A stretch of DNA of 10,797 nucleotides from an uncultured Spartobacteria bacterium. GTDB taxonomy: Bacteria; Verrucomicrobiota; Verrucomicrobiia; Chthoniobacterales; Terrimicrobiaceae. Made by a program: the position numbers and the translations under genes. The DNA lies in NCBI GenBank assembly GCA_937960895.1, contig CALCJD010000103.1, forward strand, positions 1 through 10,797, in the 5' to 3' direction. Numbering within the stretch: the first letter of the stretch is position 1; every line of letters starts with the position of its first letter. The notes under the pieces are model-generated. The model did not search any database. It saw only the letters and a list, made by a program, of their open reading frames with translations, and was not told the DNA's origin. Below, piece by piece: positions 1 through 8,600 of this stretch.

Positions 1-153
1 CCCAAGCCGGCGCCCCAACCCAAGATCAAGCAGGAGACCCTGCAATTCGAGTCGGTGGCCCGGGGGCGTTTTGAGAAAAGCGAGCCCACCATCGTCGAAG
101 GTGAGGATCTGGATGTGCCGACCTTTCTGCGCCTTCGGGGTAAGCTGAAATAA
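1..153 (+). CDS. ftsZ: Cell division protein FtsZ, C-terminal end only
   Basis: The window opens inside this gene. Only the last 50 codons are visible, in frame 1, ending at the TAA at 151-153. They encode a Pro/Gln/Lys-rich linker followed by GEDLDVPTFLR and a short basic end (LRGKLK). The D-L-D-V-P-x-F-L-R block (codons at about 106-132) is the conserved C-terminal peptide of FtsZ, the tubulin-like GTPase that forms the cytokinetic ring. In the family this tail binds membrane anchors and ring regulators, such as FtsA or ZipA in other bacteria. The GTPase domain lies outside the window, so the call rests on the tail motif alone. The motif is distinctive, and the variable linker before it is typical. 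A 183-nt spacer separates it from the next gene, which is probably transcribed separately. Confidence 0.85.
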   Translation, partial: PKPAPQPKIKQETLQFESVARGRFEKSEPTIVEGEDLDVPTFLRLRGKLK

Positions 154-161
154 GTCGTTCC

Positions 162-189
162 CCGAAAACCACTAATATAAGCTTTTCGG
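162..189 (+). other. Inverted repeat just downstream of ftsZ
   Basis: CCGAAAA (162-168) and TTTTCGG (183-189) are perfect 7-base arms around a 14-nt AT-rich loop (CCACTAATATAAGC), starting 8 nt after the ftsZ stop. It could be a 3'-end stem or weak terminator for ftsZ, or a protein-binding palindrome. No T-tract follows, so intrinsic termination is not well supported. Confidence 0.3.
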
Positions 190-253
190 AGAGACCAGGC
201 CGGAAGGTGCGGGCGTCCCGCGCCTGCGGACGGGAGCAAGGAACCGAGAAAAA

Positions 254-271
254 CCTTAGACTTTTCTAAGG
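254..271 (+). terminator. Perfect 7-bp hairpin followed by ATTCTTT, candidate terminator
   Basis: CCTTAGA (254-260), loop CTTT, TCTAAGG (265-271) form a perfect stem, followed by the T-rich stretch ATTCTTT (272-278). It lies about 100 nt after the ftsZ stop and 66 nt before the next start. Termination of the ftsZ transcript is the simplest reading. The stem has only three G-C pairs, so it may instead be an operator-like palindrome for the downstream peptide operon. Confidence 0.35.
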
Positions 272-288
272 ATTCTTTGTGCGGGCTC

Positions 289-317
289 TTGCCAAGTGGG
301 GCGCCCTGCGCTAAGAG
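289..317 (+). promoter_or_regulatory. Weak sigma-70-like promoter candidate for the peptide operon
   Basis: TTGCCA (289-294) and TAAGAG (312-317) are separated by 17 nt. The -35 matches the consensus at five of six positions, but the -10 at only three of six. It would start transcription about 10-15 nt before the ATG at 337, giving a very short leader with no Shine-Dalgarno. In DNA of this composition a match this good can arise by chance. Confidence 0.2.
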
Positions 318-336
318 ACACCCCAATCTCATCCCG

Positions 337-918
337 ATGATCTCTTTGAAAAGTGTCCGGACGTTGAGCCTGTCCCTCGTGGCGGCAGGGTGTGTCACTT
401 CAATCTCCTTCGCGCAGGACGCTCCATCCAAGCCGACCAAGGACAATCCCCCCACCAATGTCGAGGCGCTTGACGGCATCAAGGGATACGGCGGACTGGC
501 CTTCGGTTCGGATTTTTCGGCCGCCCAGGATCTGGAGCTCGAGCAGGACCGCGGGCCGCTCAAGATTTACAAGAGGAAAAACGAGAAGCTGCAGCTCGGT
601 CCCGTGCTTCTCGACACCGTCCTCTATTATTTCTACGAGGGCAAACTGTATGGAGTCGCCTTCCACACGGATGACGGGCAGGACAGCCTGAATCTCAAGA
701 CGGTGTTCAATTTTGCCTTTGGGCCCGGACAGGATTCCGCCGACGGCGGTCCTTCCACCGTCTGGATGGGCAAAAAGAACGGCGCCCTGTTTGAGCTGAA
801 CACCAGCACCGGCGACGCCAGTGCCTTCCTTTTCGACATCAAGGCGCACGACGCCTACCTGAAATACGAAACCGAGGCCGCCGAAAAGGCCGCCAGTCAG
901 CTTGTCAAAGGAGAATAA
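337..918 (+). CDS. Exported protein of unknown function, first gene of the cyclophane-peptide cluster
   Basis: 193 aa. I chose the ATG at 337 because it opens directly on an export signal: positive start (MISLKSVR), hydrophobic LSLSLVAAG, then either a lipobox-like AAGC with Cys19 or a signal peptidase I site after SFA26. An in-frame TTG at 277 would put 20 polar residues before the signal. After a Pro/Lys-rich stretch comes one compact alpha/beta-looking domain, from about residue 46 (GIKGYGGLAFGSDF) to the end. It includes LLDTVLYYFYEGKLYGVAF and TVWMGKKNGALFEL. The pattern recalls small periplasmic domains of the 'GYGGLxFG ... FYxGKLYxV' type, whose function is not known to me. I see no catalytic motif and no resemblance to GrrP. 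Its TAA is 1 nt before the precursor ATG, and the precursor Shine-Dalgarno lies in its last codons, so the two are almost certainly co-transcribed and perhaps translationally coupled. A role in export, chaperoning or processing of the peptide is inference only. Confidence 0.8.
   Translation: MISLKSVRTLSLSLVAAGCVTSISFAQDAPSKPTKDNPPTNVEALDGIKGYGGLAFGSDFSAAQDLELEQDRGPLKIYKRKNEKLQLGPVLLDTVLYYFYEGKLYGVAFHTDDGQDSLNLKTVFNFAFGPGQDSADGGPSTVWMGKKNGALFELNTSTGDASAFLFDIKAHDAYLKYETEAAEKAASQLVKGE
907..913 (+). promoter_or_regulatory. Strong Shine-Dalgarno that sets the precursor start
   Basis: AAAGGAG sits 6 nt before the ATG at 920, inside the last codons of the upstream gene. It is the clearest ribosome binding site in the window. 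It supports ATG 920 over the in-frame TTG at 902, and suggests the precursor is translated at a higher level than its neighbours. Confidence 0.8.
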
Positions 919-919
919 C

Positions 920-1255
920 ATGAACAGCAAACCCGAAGACTCCTCCAATGCGAAATTGACCGACAGCCTGAAGGCGTTGCTTTTGGGCGGCGCGCTTGTG
1001 CTGGGGACGACCCAAACCGGCGAGGCGGCGGCCGCTCCGGCGCAGGCCTCCGACACCCTGGACGCCCGCATTCAGAAACTGCGCGAGCAGGTTCGTGAGA
1101 ACCCGACCCCCAACTTCCGCATGGGCAACGGGCCGGCGGAAGACGGCTCGGACCTCATGTGGTGGCGCAATGCCTGGGGCAACGGGGGCTGGCACAACTG
1201 GCATAATGGCTGGCGCAACGGCGGCTTCGGCTGGGGTAACTGGCATAACTGGTAA
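920..1255 (+). CDS. grrA: GrrA/OscA-like precursor of a cyclophane-containing RiPP
   Basis: 111 aa. The leader contains a hydrophobic segment (about residues 17-30, LKALLLGGALVLGT) ending near an Ala-rich AAAAPAQA, which resembles a Sec signal. A predicted helix follows, DTLDARIQKLREQVRE (45-60), similar to the helical stretch of GrrA leaders. The C-terminal core (about 81-111) is almost entirely Trp, Asn, Gly, His and Arg. It holds seven W-x-N motifs, at W82, W86, W91, W94, W98, W105 and W108, and ends in W111. Known family behaviour: GrrM-type radical SAM enzymes join the aromatic ring of the first residue to the beta carbon of the third in such motifs, giving strained three-residue cyclophanes. 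The maturase gene follows directly. No double-Gly or other leader cleavage site is obvious. The core differs from the looser Gly-rich repeats of cyanobacterial GrrA in its density of WxN. The final product and its activity are unknown. Confidence 0.85.
   Translation: MNSKPEDSSNAKLTDSLKALLLGGALVLGTTQTGEAAAAPAQASDTLDARIQKLREQVRENPTPNFRMGNGPAEDGSDLMWWRNAWGNGGWHNWHNGWRNGGFGWGNWHNW
1196..1248 (+). repeat. Short direct repeats in the precursor core
   Basis: The 11-mer AACTGGCATAA occurs at 1196-1206 and again at 1238-1248, 42 nt (14 codons) apart and in the same frame. Related TGGCRCAAC units lie around it. They encode the W-H-N motifs and suggest that the core grew by unit duplication. Confidence 0.6.
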
Positions 1256-2444
1256 ACCTCCGTCTCCGCAAACCTCTCCGGAGGATTCGCGTCCCGGTCC
1301 GTCAAGGGAATCGTGGCTGCGGCTCGTCGTGCTGCAGCCATCTCCCTTCTGCAATATCAACTGCGATTATTGCTACCTTCCGGATCGCTCGGCGACCCAC
1401 CGGATGAGCCGCGACACGCTGCTGCGGGCGGTCGGCCAGATCTTTTCCTCGGATCTCATCGGCGACGAAGTCACCTTCGTCTGGCATGCCGGCGAGCCGC
1501 TCGCCGTGCCGCAAAGCTGGTACGAGGAGGCCTTCACCCTCATCCGGGAGGCCGCCCCGCCCGGCGTCAAACCGATCCACACCCTCCAGAGCAACGGCAC
1601 GCTCATCAACGGGAAGTGGTGCGAGTTTTTTCATCGCTGGGATGTCCACGTCGGTCTGAGCATCGACGGACCGGCCTTCATCCACGACGCCCACCGCAAG
1701 ACCCGCAAGGGCGCCGGCACCCATGCCCAGGCCATGCGGGGCGCCCGGCTGCTTCACGAAAGCGGACGGGATTTTCACGTCATTGCCGTGGTCACACGCG
1801 AGTCCCTGGACCACGCGGACGCCATCTTTGATTTCTTCGTCGAAAACGGCATTTACCGCTTTGGATTCAACATCGACGAAATGGAGGGAGCCAATTCCTC
1901 CAGCACTCTCGAGGGGGTTGCCACGGATCGCATCGAGGCCTTTTTTCGCCGGATGTTTGAGCGTCAGCGCGAGGCCGGCGGCCGCGTCTGCATCCGGGAG
2001 TTCGATTCCGCGCTCTGCCGCATCATGCGGGACCGCAGCGAGGAGGCCGGACGTTTTGTTTATGAAAACGAACAGGTGCGTCCGTTCGGCATCCTGAGCA
2101 TCGACTGGCGGGGAAACTTCTCCACCTACTCGCCGGAGCTGCTCGGCCTGTCGATCGGTGACTACGGGGAATTTTCCTTTGGCAATGTCCACGACCTGTC
2201 GTTGAGCGCCGCCATCCGGACGCCGAAGTTTCAGCGCGTGCTTTCCGACATTCAGTCCGGGGTGGAAAAATGCCGCGCCCAGTGCGCCTATTTCAACCTC
2301 TGTGGCGGCGGGGCGCCCGCCAACAAGTTTTTCGAAAACGGATCCTTTGCCAGCGGCGCCACCATGTATTGCCGCTACGCGGTGAAGGTGCCGATTGACA
2401 TCGTCCTGGCCGACATCGAGAGGGATCTGCAAATCCGGGGGTGA
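1206..2444 (+). CDS. grrM: Radical SAM/SPASM peptide maturase, GrrM type (cyclophane-forming)
   Basis: 412 aa from ATG 1206. The [4Fe-4S]/SAM motif is CNINCDYC (Cys49, 53, 56) in the context QPSPFCNINCDYCYLPDRS. WHAGEP (93-98) is the GGEP-like SAM-contact motif, and SIDGP lies at 152-156. The C-terminal SPASM-type region has Cys356, 360, 366 and 389 in the pattern CRAQCAYFNLCGGGAPANK and ENG-MYC, which is characteristic of GrrM. It has fewer cysteines than a full SPASM domain. The predicted role is to generate a 5'-deoxyadenosyl radical and crosslink the W-x-N motifs of the peptide encoded just upstream, in the cytoplasm. The start is uncertain. ATG 1206 is the last standard in-frame start candidate before the GTG at 1329, and it lies within the precursor gene, overlapping it by 50 nt. 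Family similarity begins only around residue 36 (SWLRLVVLQ). A GGAGGA at 1280-1285 has no suitable start codon after it. Confidence 0.9.
   Translation: MAGATAASAGVTGITGKPPSPQTSPEDSRPGPSRESWLRLVVLQPSPFCNINCDYCYLPDRSATHRMSRDTLLRAVGQIFSSDLIGDEVTFVWHAGEPLAVPQSWYEEAFTLIREAAPPGVKPIHTLQSNGTLINGKWCEFFHRWDVHVGLSIDGPAFIHDAHRKTRKGAGTHAQAMRGARLLHESGRDFHVIAVVTRESLDHADAIFDFFVENGIYRFGFNIDEMEGANSSSTLEGVATDRIEAFFRRMFERQREAGGRVCIREFDSALCRIMRDRSEEAGRFVYENEQVRPFGILSIDWRGNFSTYSPELLGLSIGDYGEFSFGNVHDLSLSAAIRTPKFQRVLSDIQSGVEKCRAQCAYFNLCGGGAPANKFFENGSFASGATMYCRYAVKVPIDIVLADIERDLQIRG
1280..1285 (+). promoter_or_regulatory. Shine-Dalgarno-like GGAGGA without a usable start codon
   Basis: GGAGGA lies 25 nt after the precursor stop, where a ribosome binding site for the maturase would be expected. 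However, no ATG, GTG or TTG in the maturase frame follows within 12 nt. The first in-frame candidates are a CTG at 1317 and a GTG at 1329, the latter at the edge of the conserved domain. It is either chance, a relic, or a site serving a non-standard start. Confidence 0.3.
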
Positions 2445-2508
2445 ATTCCGCGGACGGCGAGGGGCCCCGCGTTCCTCCGGGCGGCGGGAGGGAGCCGTCA
2501 TCAAAAAT

Positions 2509-2535
2509 CCGGTCCCGGGGGCCGGCGGGGTTTTT
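2509..2535 (+). terminator. Candidate intrinsic terminator after the maturase gene
   Basis: CCGGTCC (2509-2515), loop CGG, GGGCCGG (2519-2525) form a 7-bp stem with one G-T pair. CGGGG and then a run of five T (2531-2535) follow. An alternative shorter stem, CCCG with CGGG, ends closer to the T-run. The position, 65 nt after the maturase stop and 72 nt before the next start, fits the end of the peptide operon. The gap between stem and T-run weakens the call. Confidence 0.4.
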
Positions 2536-2606
2536 GCGGTTGGCGCCTCCCGTTTGCAGATGCATCCCAGGTTGCCGTGCGGGGGAAATCCGATAGGTTG
2601 TGGCCG

Positions 2607-5600
2607 ATGAAAAAGCGCCTGTTCCTCCTTGCGCTCGCTCTGGGCTGCGGCGGGCGGGTGTGGGCGCTTGATGCCACGGCGCAGAAGCTGGCGGACCGGT
2701 ACCTGACCATCCTGCAGGGGAATCCGGGGCAGCAGACGGTCCTGGAGCGGCTTTGGAAAATCCACGTCGACGCCGGAGAGGAGGCGGCGTTCCGGGAACT
2801 GGCCCGCGCGCAGGCGGAAACCCATCCGGTTCTGGCGGCGGCCCTGCTGCAAAAGGCCGGAGAGGGGGACGAGGCGGAGACGATTCTCCGGACGGCGGCC
2901 GAACATGGCGAGGGGGCGGCCGCCGAATTGCTGGCGACCCGTCTGGCGGCGCGGGGCGAGGCGGCCGGTGCGGCGGCGGTTCTCGAGAAGGCGCTGGCCG
3001 TTCATCCGACGCCCGGCCTGTGGATGCAGCTGGGCCTGTGCCGTCATCGCCTGGGGGACGGAGCCGGCGCGCGCGAGGCCTGGGAAAACGCAGTGGCGCT
3101 GAGCCCGACGGATCTCGGCCTGCGCCGTCAATTGGCGCGGGCCTGCGCCCTCGCGGGCGACCGCGATGCGGCCTGCATGCATTGGCAGGCCATTGCGGAA
3201 CACGGATTGCCTTCCGAGCGCTTTGAAGCCTGGCAGGAAATCTCCCGTCAGCGGGCCGCCTCCGGCCGGTGGTCCGAGGCCATCGCCGCCCAGGAAGCGC
3301 TTCTTGGCCTGATGGGACCGGGCCATTGGGAACTCAGGTCGGCCCGCCGCCGCCTGTTTGAGCTGCACCGTCAGGCCGGTTCGCTGGAAACGCTGGAAAA
3401 GACCTGGCGCGCGCAGGCGGAGGCCCGGCCGGCAGATCCGGAGTCCGCCTTGCGCCTGGCGGATTTTTACGAATTTGCCGGACGTCCCGCCGACCGTCTG
3501 GTCTGGCTGCGCCGGGCGGCGGAGCGGCTGCCCAACGACACCGGGGTGCTGGCGGAGGCGGCGGAACTGGAGCTCATGGCCGGACGCCACGGCGAGGCGG
3601 CGGCGCTTTACGACCGGGCCCTGGAAATCCGGCCCGGACAGCCCGATCTGCTTTTCCGCCGGGCCGAGGTGGCGGTGTTGGCCGGGGATGAGGCCGGAGC
3701 GGAAAAACGGGTGGAGGAATATCTGGCCGCGCATCCCGGGGACGAGACGGCGGCCGGGCGGGTCCAGGAATTTTACCGCCGCCTGCGGCTGTCCGCGCCG
3801 CTCGAACGCCGGTTGGCGGCCCGGCAGGCCGCCGCACCGGCCGATGAGGCCGCCACCCTGGAACTGGCGCGCTTTTATCTGGGGGAAAACCGTTTTGCCG
3901 ATGCCGCCGCGGCTCTGGAGCGCCTCGACCTATCCGGTCGTTCGCCGGAGAAGGTGGCGGAAATTGCGCTGCGATTTTCCCAGCTCCTGCATCAGGCCCA
4001 TTTGGATGAACCGGCCCTGAAGTGGGCCCGGAAGGCCGCGGATTTGGTTCCGGGTGCGCCCGACTACGCCCTGCATCTGGCGGACCTTCTGGCGGCCAAC
4101 GGGGACACCGCGGCGGCGCTGGAGGTGTTGGATCGGGCCTGTGCCGATGCGGGCGGATTGCCGCGGGAAGATCTGGACCGTCGCCTGCATTTTCTCGTTC
4201 GGGAACAGGACGGCAGGGAGTCCTCCGGAAAATCCGAGTCGGGGGAAGACGATTCGAAGGCCGTCGTTCGGGATCTGCTGACATCAGCCACGGCGGGGAG
4301 CATGGGGGCCGGGATGAAGGCCCGCATCGAACACCTGCGCGGGCGGACCCGCCGGGACGGGGCCACGGAAGCCGATTGGTTGAGGCTGGCGCGGTGGCTG
4401 CGGTGGAATGGCAGTCCGGCCGGAGCCGCCTCCGCCTTGCGTGAGGCGGTGATCCGCAGTCCGGATTCCGAAAAACTGCGCGACGCGCTGGCCACCGCGC
4501 TGGTGGAAACCGGCGACACCGCGGGAGCCATCCAGGAACTGCAGGTGCTTGCCGAACGGTTCCCGGAAAACGGCGTGGAATATCGCCGGCGCGCGGGGCA
4601 GCTCGAGTTTGACCGGGGCAATGCCGATGACGGATTGCGCACGTTTGCCGCGCTGGCCGCCGAGCGTCCGGGGGAATGGCAGGCGGTGGTGGATCTTGCC
4701 ATGGCGGAACAGGCCGCGGGCAATTGGTTCAAGGCGCTCGAGACCTGGCAGCGCGCGTATGGCATGGCGCCGCCGGAGGCCCGGCCGGGAATCCGTCAGC
4801 CGCTGCTCAACGCCGCGGCCCGGCTGCAAATGCACGACCGCGCACTGGATTTTCTGGAGACGGCGGTCCGTACGGAAAAGGATGCGTCGGCGCGGGAGGA
4901 TCTGTTGCGCGAGGCGGCGGCCTACAGCGTCCACAATCAGGTGGTTTCCTCATGGCGGGAACGCGTGGAACGCCGTCAGACCGAGACGCCGGAGGATCGT
5001 TCGTGGGCGATGGCCGGAGTGTTCCTGCTCGAAGCCGAGGGACGCAAGGCGGAGGCGCGGTCCGCGCTCATCGAGGCGCACCGTCACGAGGAGGAATCCG
5101 GAGAGGTGCTCAACGCGCTGCTCAAGGCGGCGGAAAAGGCGGAGGACTGGGAGGAGGCCGCCCATCTCACCCGGCGCCTGATGGCTCTGTCGCGTCAGCC
5201 GGACGCCGGCCGCTCGGTGCAGCTGGCGCGCTATCTCGAGCTGGCCGGACACCGGGATCAGGCCGTGGATGCCTGGACCGCGGTGGCTTCGCTGCATTCG
5301 CGTGATCCGGCGGCCCTGACCGCGGCGGCCGAGTTCTTCGATCGCATCGGCGACGAGGCGAAGATGGAGGCCTGCTATCGCGGGGCGGCGCGCTTTGGCA
5401 ATTGTGCCCCGCAGGTGCTTTTGCGGCTGGGCCGGCTGGCCCTGGAACGGGGCGACCGTTTTCAGGCGTTGGAGGATTTCACCCGCGTGCTGGAGCGCGT
5501 CCGGGCCGATCCCGCCGCCCGGGAAATCCTTCCCCTGCCGGAGTGGCTGGCGGCGGATCCGTCCAAAATCGCGCCGGCGCCGCTGACACCCCCCGGCTGG

Positions 5601-8600
5601 CGGCGGGGGATGGGAATGCCGGTTTCCTGGCCGGTGCCGTCGGAGGACGAAAGCTCCGGATGCCGCCTGCTGGCGATTCGCGAGGCGGGCCGCCTGCTGG
5701 CCCACAGTCCGGAGAAAAAGTCCTGGCTTGCGCAATTCACCGTCCCGGTGGAACGCCTCTGGGCGCTGTATGCCAGCGGCGAAACGGAGGAGGCCTTTGA
5801 TCTGGCGGAAAAGATTCCGACCGAAACTTCCGCGCGCGAGGCCGCCTGGCAGATGTATGCCGCCCTGCTCATCGGGGCGGGGGAAGGCGAACGCCTGGCC
5901 CGCTGGGCGGCGGCGGATCCGGCCCGCTGGGATGCGGCCACGTCGGCCCTGGTGCGCCTGATGGATGCCGGCTGGCGGCCGGACGGCGTGGAGGTTTTTG
6001 CCCGGATTCCCGCGGTCAAACGCTGGCAGTTCGCCCGCGTTCTGGCATCGCGCAACCTCCACGGTCCGGCGTGCGAGCTGGCGGGGAACGTGCCCGACGA
6101 ACTGCCCGAAGTCACCGGACCGGACGTCTTTCCCGCGAGCGCCGCCCGGCTGGAAATCGCCCGCTGGCAGCTGGCCCTGCGGGATCCCGACGGCGCGGTG
6201 GCGAACCTCGACCGCGCCCTGGCGGGCATGCCACCCTCCGCGGTTTTCGGCGGACCGTTTCTGGCCGCCGTCCGCGCGCGCTGGCTTCTGACTCCGAAGG
6301 ACCTGCGGCCCGATTTTGAGAAGGCCTTCCTGGAAAACCTGGAAAAATCCGCCCTGCCCCATCACGTGGCGGCCGCGACCGCCCTGCTGGCGGCGCTGCG
6401 CGGGGACCAGGCCGCCTCGGATGCCGCCCTTGCGAAGCTGTTTGCGGAGGTGGATTCCTCCGGGGAGGGCGATTGGCCGTTCTTCATCCAGCAGAGTGGC
6501 GCCCAGCTGGAGGATTGGGGCCTCGCCCGGATGGCGCGGGAACTTTACCGTCGCGAACTGCAGCGCGATCGGGCGCTCGTCGCCCTGCGCGGCGCGGATT
6601 TTCGCCAATCGACCGAAAACCTGCTCGTCGCCAACCAGGTGGCGTGGGCCCGCCCGGAGAGCGTGCCCTATTTTCTCCGGGAGTGGACGGCCCGCGGCGC
6701 CGGCAATGACGAAATGGTCCGCCTCGCGGACATGCTCCGCAAAAACGGCCAATCGGACCGGGCGGCGATCGTGCTGGCGGCGCTGGCGGAACGCGAACCG
6801 CGCGACGATGCGGTTCTCGCGGGCCTGTTGGTGTTTGTGGAAAACCCCGTGACCCGTCCCTGGGCGGCGGCTCTCATCGAAAGGCGCCTGGCCGGTCCGC
6901 GGTTCAAACCCGCCGCGCCGCTCGTGCAAAATGCCGCCCTGTACCTCGCCGCCCAATGGGAGCAGGCCGGGGAATACCGCCGTTGTCTCGGCGTGCTGGA
7001 CCAAATGCGTGAGGCCGGACTTTCCCATCGGCAGCTGACCCTGCAGCGTGTGCGGGTGCTCCGTCTGCTGGGCCGGCACCGGGAGGCGCTGGCCGAGGGG
7101 GAAAGCGCCCGCACGTTGTCGTTGGCCGACCCCGGTCTCTCGCTGGTCCTCGCCGAGCTTTACGCCGGCTTTGGCCGCATGGAGGAAGCGCGGGCGGTGT
7201 TGGAAAAGGAGGCCTCGGGACATTCGTCGGACCGGGCCCGGGAAAAACTGCGGGAGTTGTTCCCGGAGAAAGGCGCCCCCGCGCCCGACCCGCTGGCAGG
7301 TCTGGCGGCTCTCGACCGGGAGGGGATTTCCAAGGCCGATCGTTTCCGTCAGGGCAGGGATTACCTCCTGGCGCATCCGGATCTGCCGGAGGCCGCGCGG
7401 TCCGCGGAAGTGGCGAGATTGCGGCGCCTGGCCGAACGGGACCCGGGACTGCTGCCGGAATTTTATTCGCTGCGCAAGCAACTGGCCGAACGGGAGGGGC
7501 GCACGGCGCAGTTTGTCGGGGAACTGGAGAAGGAATGGCAGGAAGGCCGCGGACGTCGCGAGGCGGGCGAAACGCTCCTTCTGGTGAACCTGGAGGCCAA
7601 AAACTACGACGCCATTTCCCGGTTGCTCGGTCAGCTTCTGGTCGACGCGCATTTTCACGATTCGGCCTGGGATCATTTCGGTCAGGTTCTCCTGCATTCC
7701 GGACAACCCGAGCCGGCGGCCCGCATGCTTTCCGCGCTGATTTCCCGGGCTCCGGGCAATGCTAATCGGGCGCTCTTTCTGGCCGAGGCCCTTTGGAAAT
7801 GCGGACGCCGGAGCGAGGCGCGCGAGCTCGTTTATCCCATCGAACGCATCGCCGCGCTGGACACGGCGCGCCGGGTGGACCTGGCGCGCTTTGAACTGGC
7901 CGTGGGCAATCCGGAGGGCGCCCGGCGGCATTTGCTGGCCATGACCGGACGTCCGTCCGAGCCGGCGGCGGCCCTTTGGAGCCGCCTGGCGTCCGAGTTC
8001 CTCGCGTCGGGGAAAATCCCCGAGGCCCGCGACGCCCTTTCCCGGGCTCTGGTTTTTCCCGCCGGCCTCACCGGAGCGCAGGTGGCGGATTTTCATGAGG
8101 CGGTCGGCGACCTCGCCGCGCGGGAACCCGGGTCGACGGATTTTCCCCTGCCGCCGTACCTGCGGCGCGACTATCAACTCGAGGTCGCGACCCGGCTGGC
8201 CTCGGCCGACGATTATCCCCGTTCCTGGCTCTGGCTGGAAACCGCCGAGCGTCCGCTGGCGGTTGCTTCGGGCCGTGAGCTCCTCCGCAAGCTCGAAGGA
8301 ATCGATCCGGACCGCGCGGCGCGCCTCTGGGAGGCCGGCCTTGACGAAGACGCCACCTGGGAAATGCGCTGTGCCGCCGCGGCATTTTATCAGCGCAAGG
8401 CCCAGGGGGAGACCGTTCCCAAGGGCCGGCTGGCCGCGCTGCAGCGGGCTCATGAGCTGCATCCCGGCTCGTTTGCCATCGCCGACCAACTGGCGAAGGT
8501 CCTGCGCGCGGAGGGTCGGGAGGCGGAGGCGGCGCGGGTTTACCGGGCGGTGCTGGATTCCTACACGGAGCCCGCCGACCGGGCGGCCGCCACGGAATCT

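Noticed and set aside
277..336. TTG start giving 20 more residues on the 193-aa protein
   Set aside because: It would bury the signal peptide behind a polar stretch, and part of it overlaps the region just after a hairpin. ATG 337 opens directly on the signal.
902..919. TTG start at 902 for the precursor peptide
   Set aside because: The strong Shine-Dalgarno at 907-913 would lie inside the coding sequence. It is correctly spaced for ATG 920.
996..1205. N-terminal extension of the maturase frame back to 996
   Set aside because: This part is the out-of-frame shadow of the precursor gene, rich in Arg, Pro and Thr, with no counterpart in radical SAM enzymes.
1196..1248. CRISPR-like or microsatellite array
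   Set aside because: The repeats are short, in frame, and explained by repeated Trp-His-Asn codons in the peptide core.
2445..2606. Leaderless promoter (TTGCCG at 2572, TAGGTT at 2594) for the TPR gene
   Set aside because: The spacing of 16 nt is acceptable, but the -10 matches at only three of six positions. It is not strong enough to list.
1302..3734. Reverse-strand open frame of 810 codons
   Set aside because: It spans the antisense of the maturase gene, the spacer and the start of the TPR gene. The composition is shadow-like, and the plus-strand frames carry clear family motifs.
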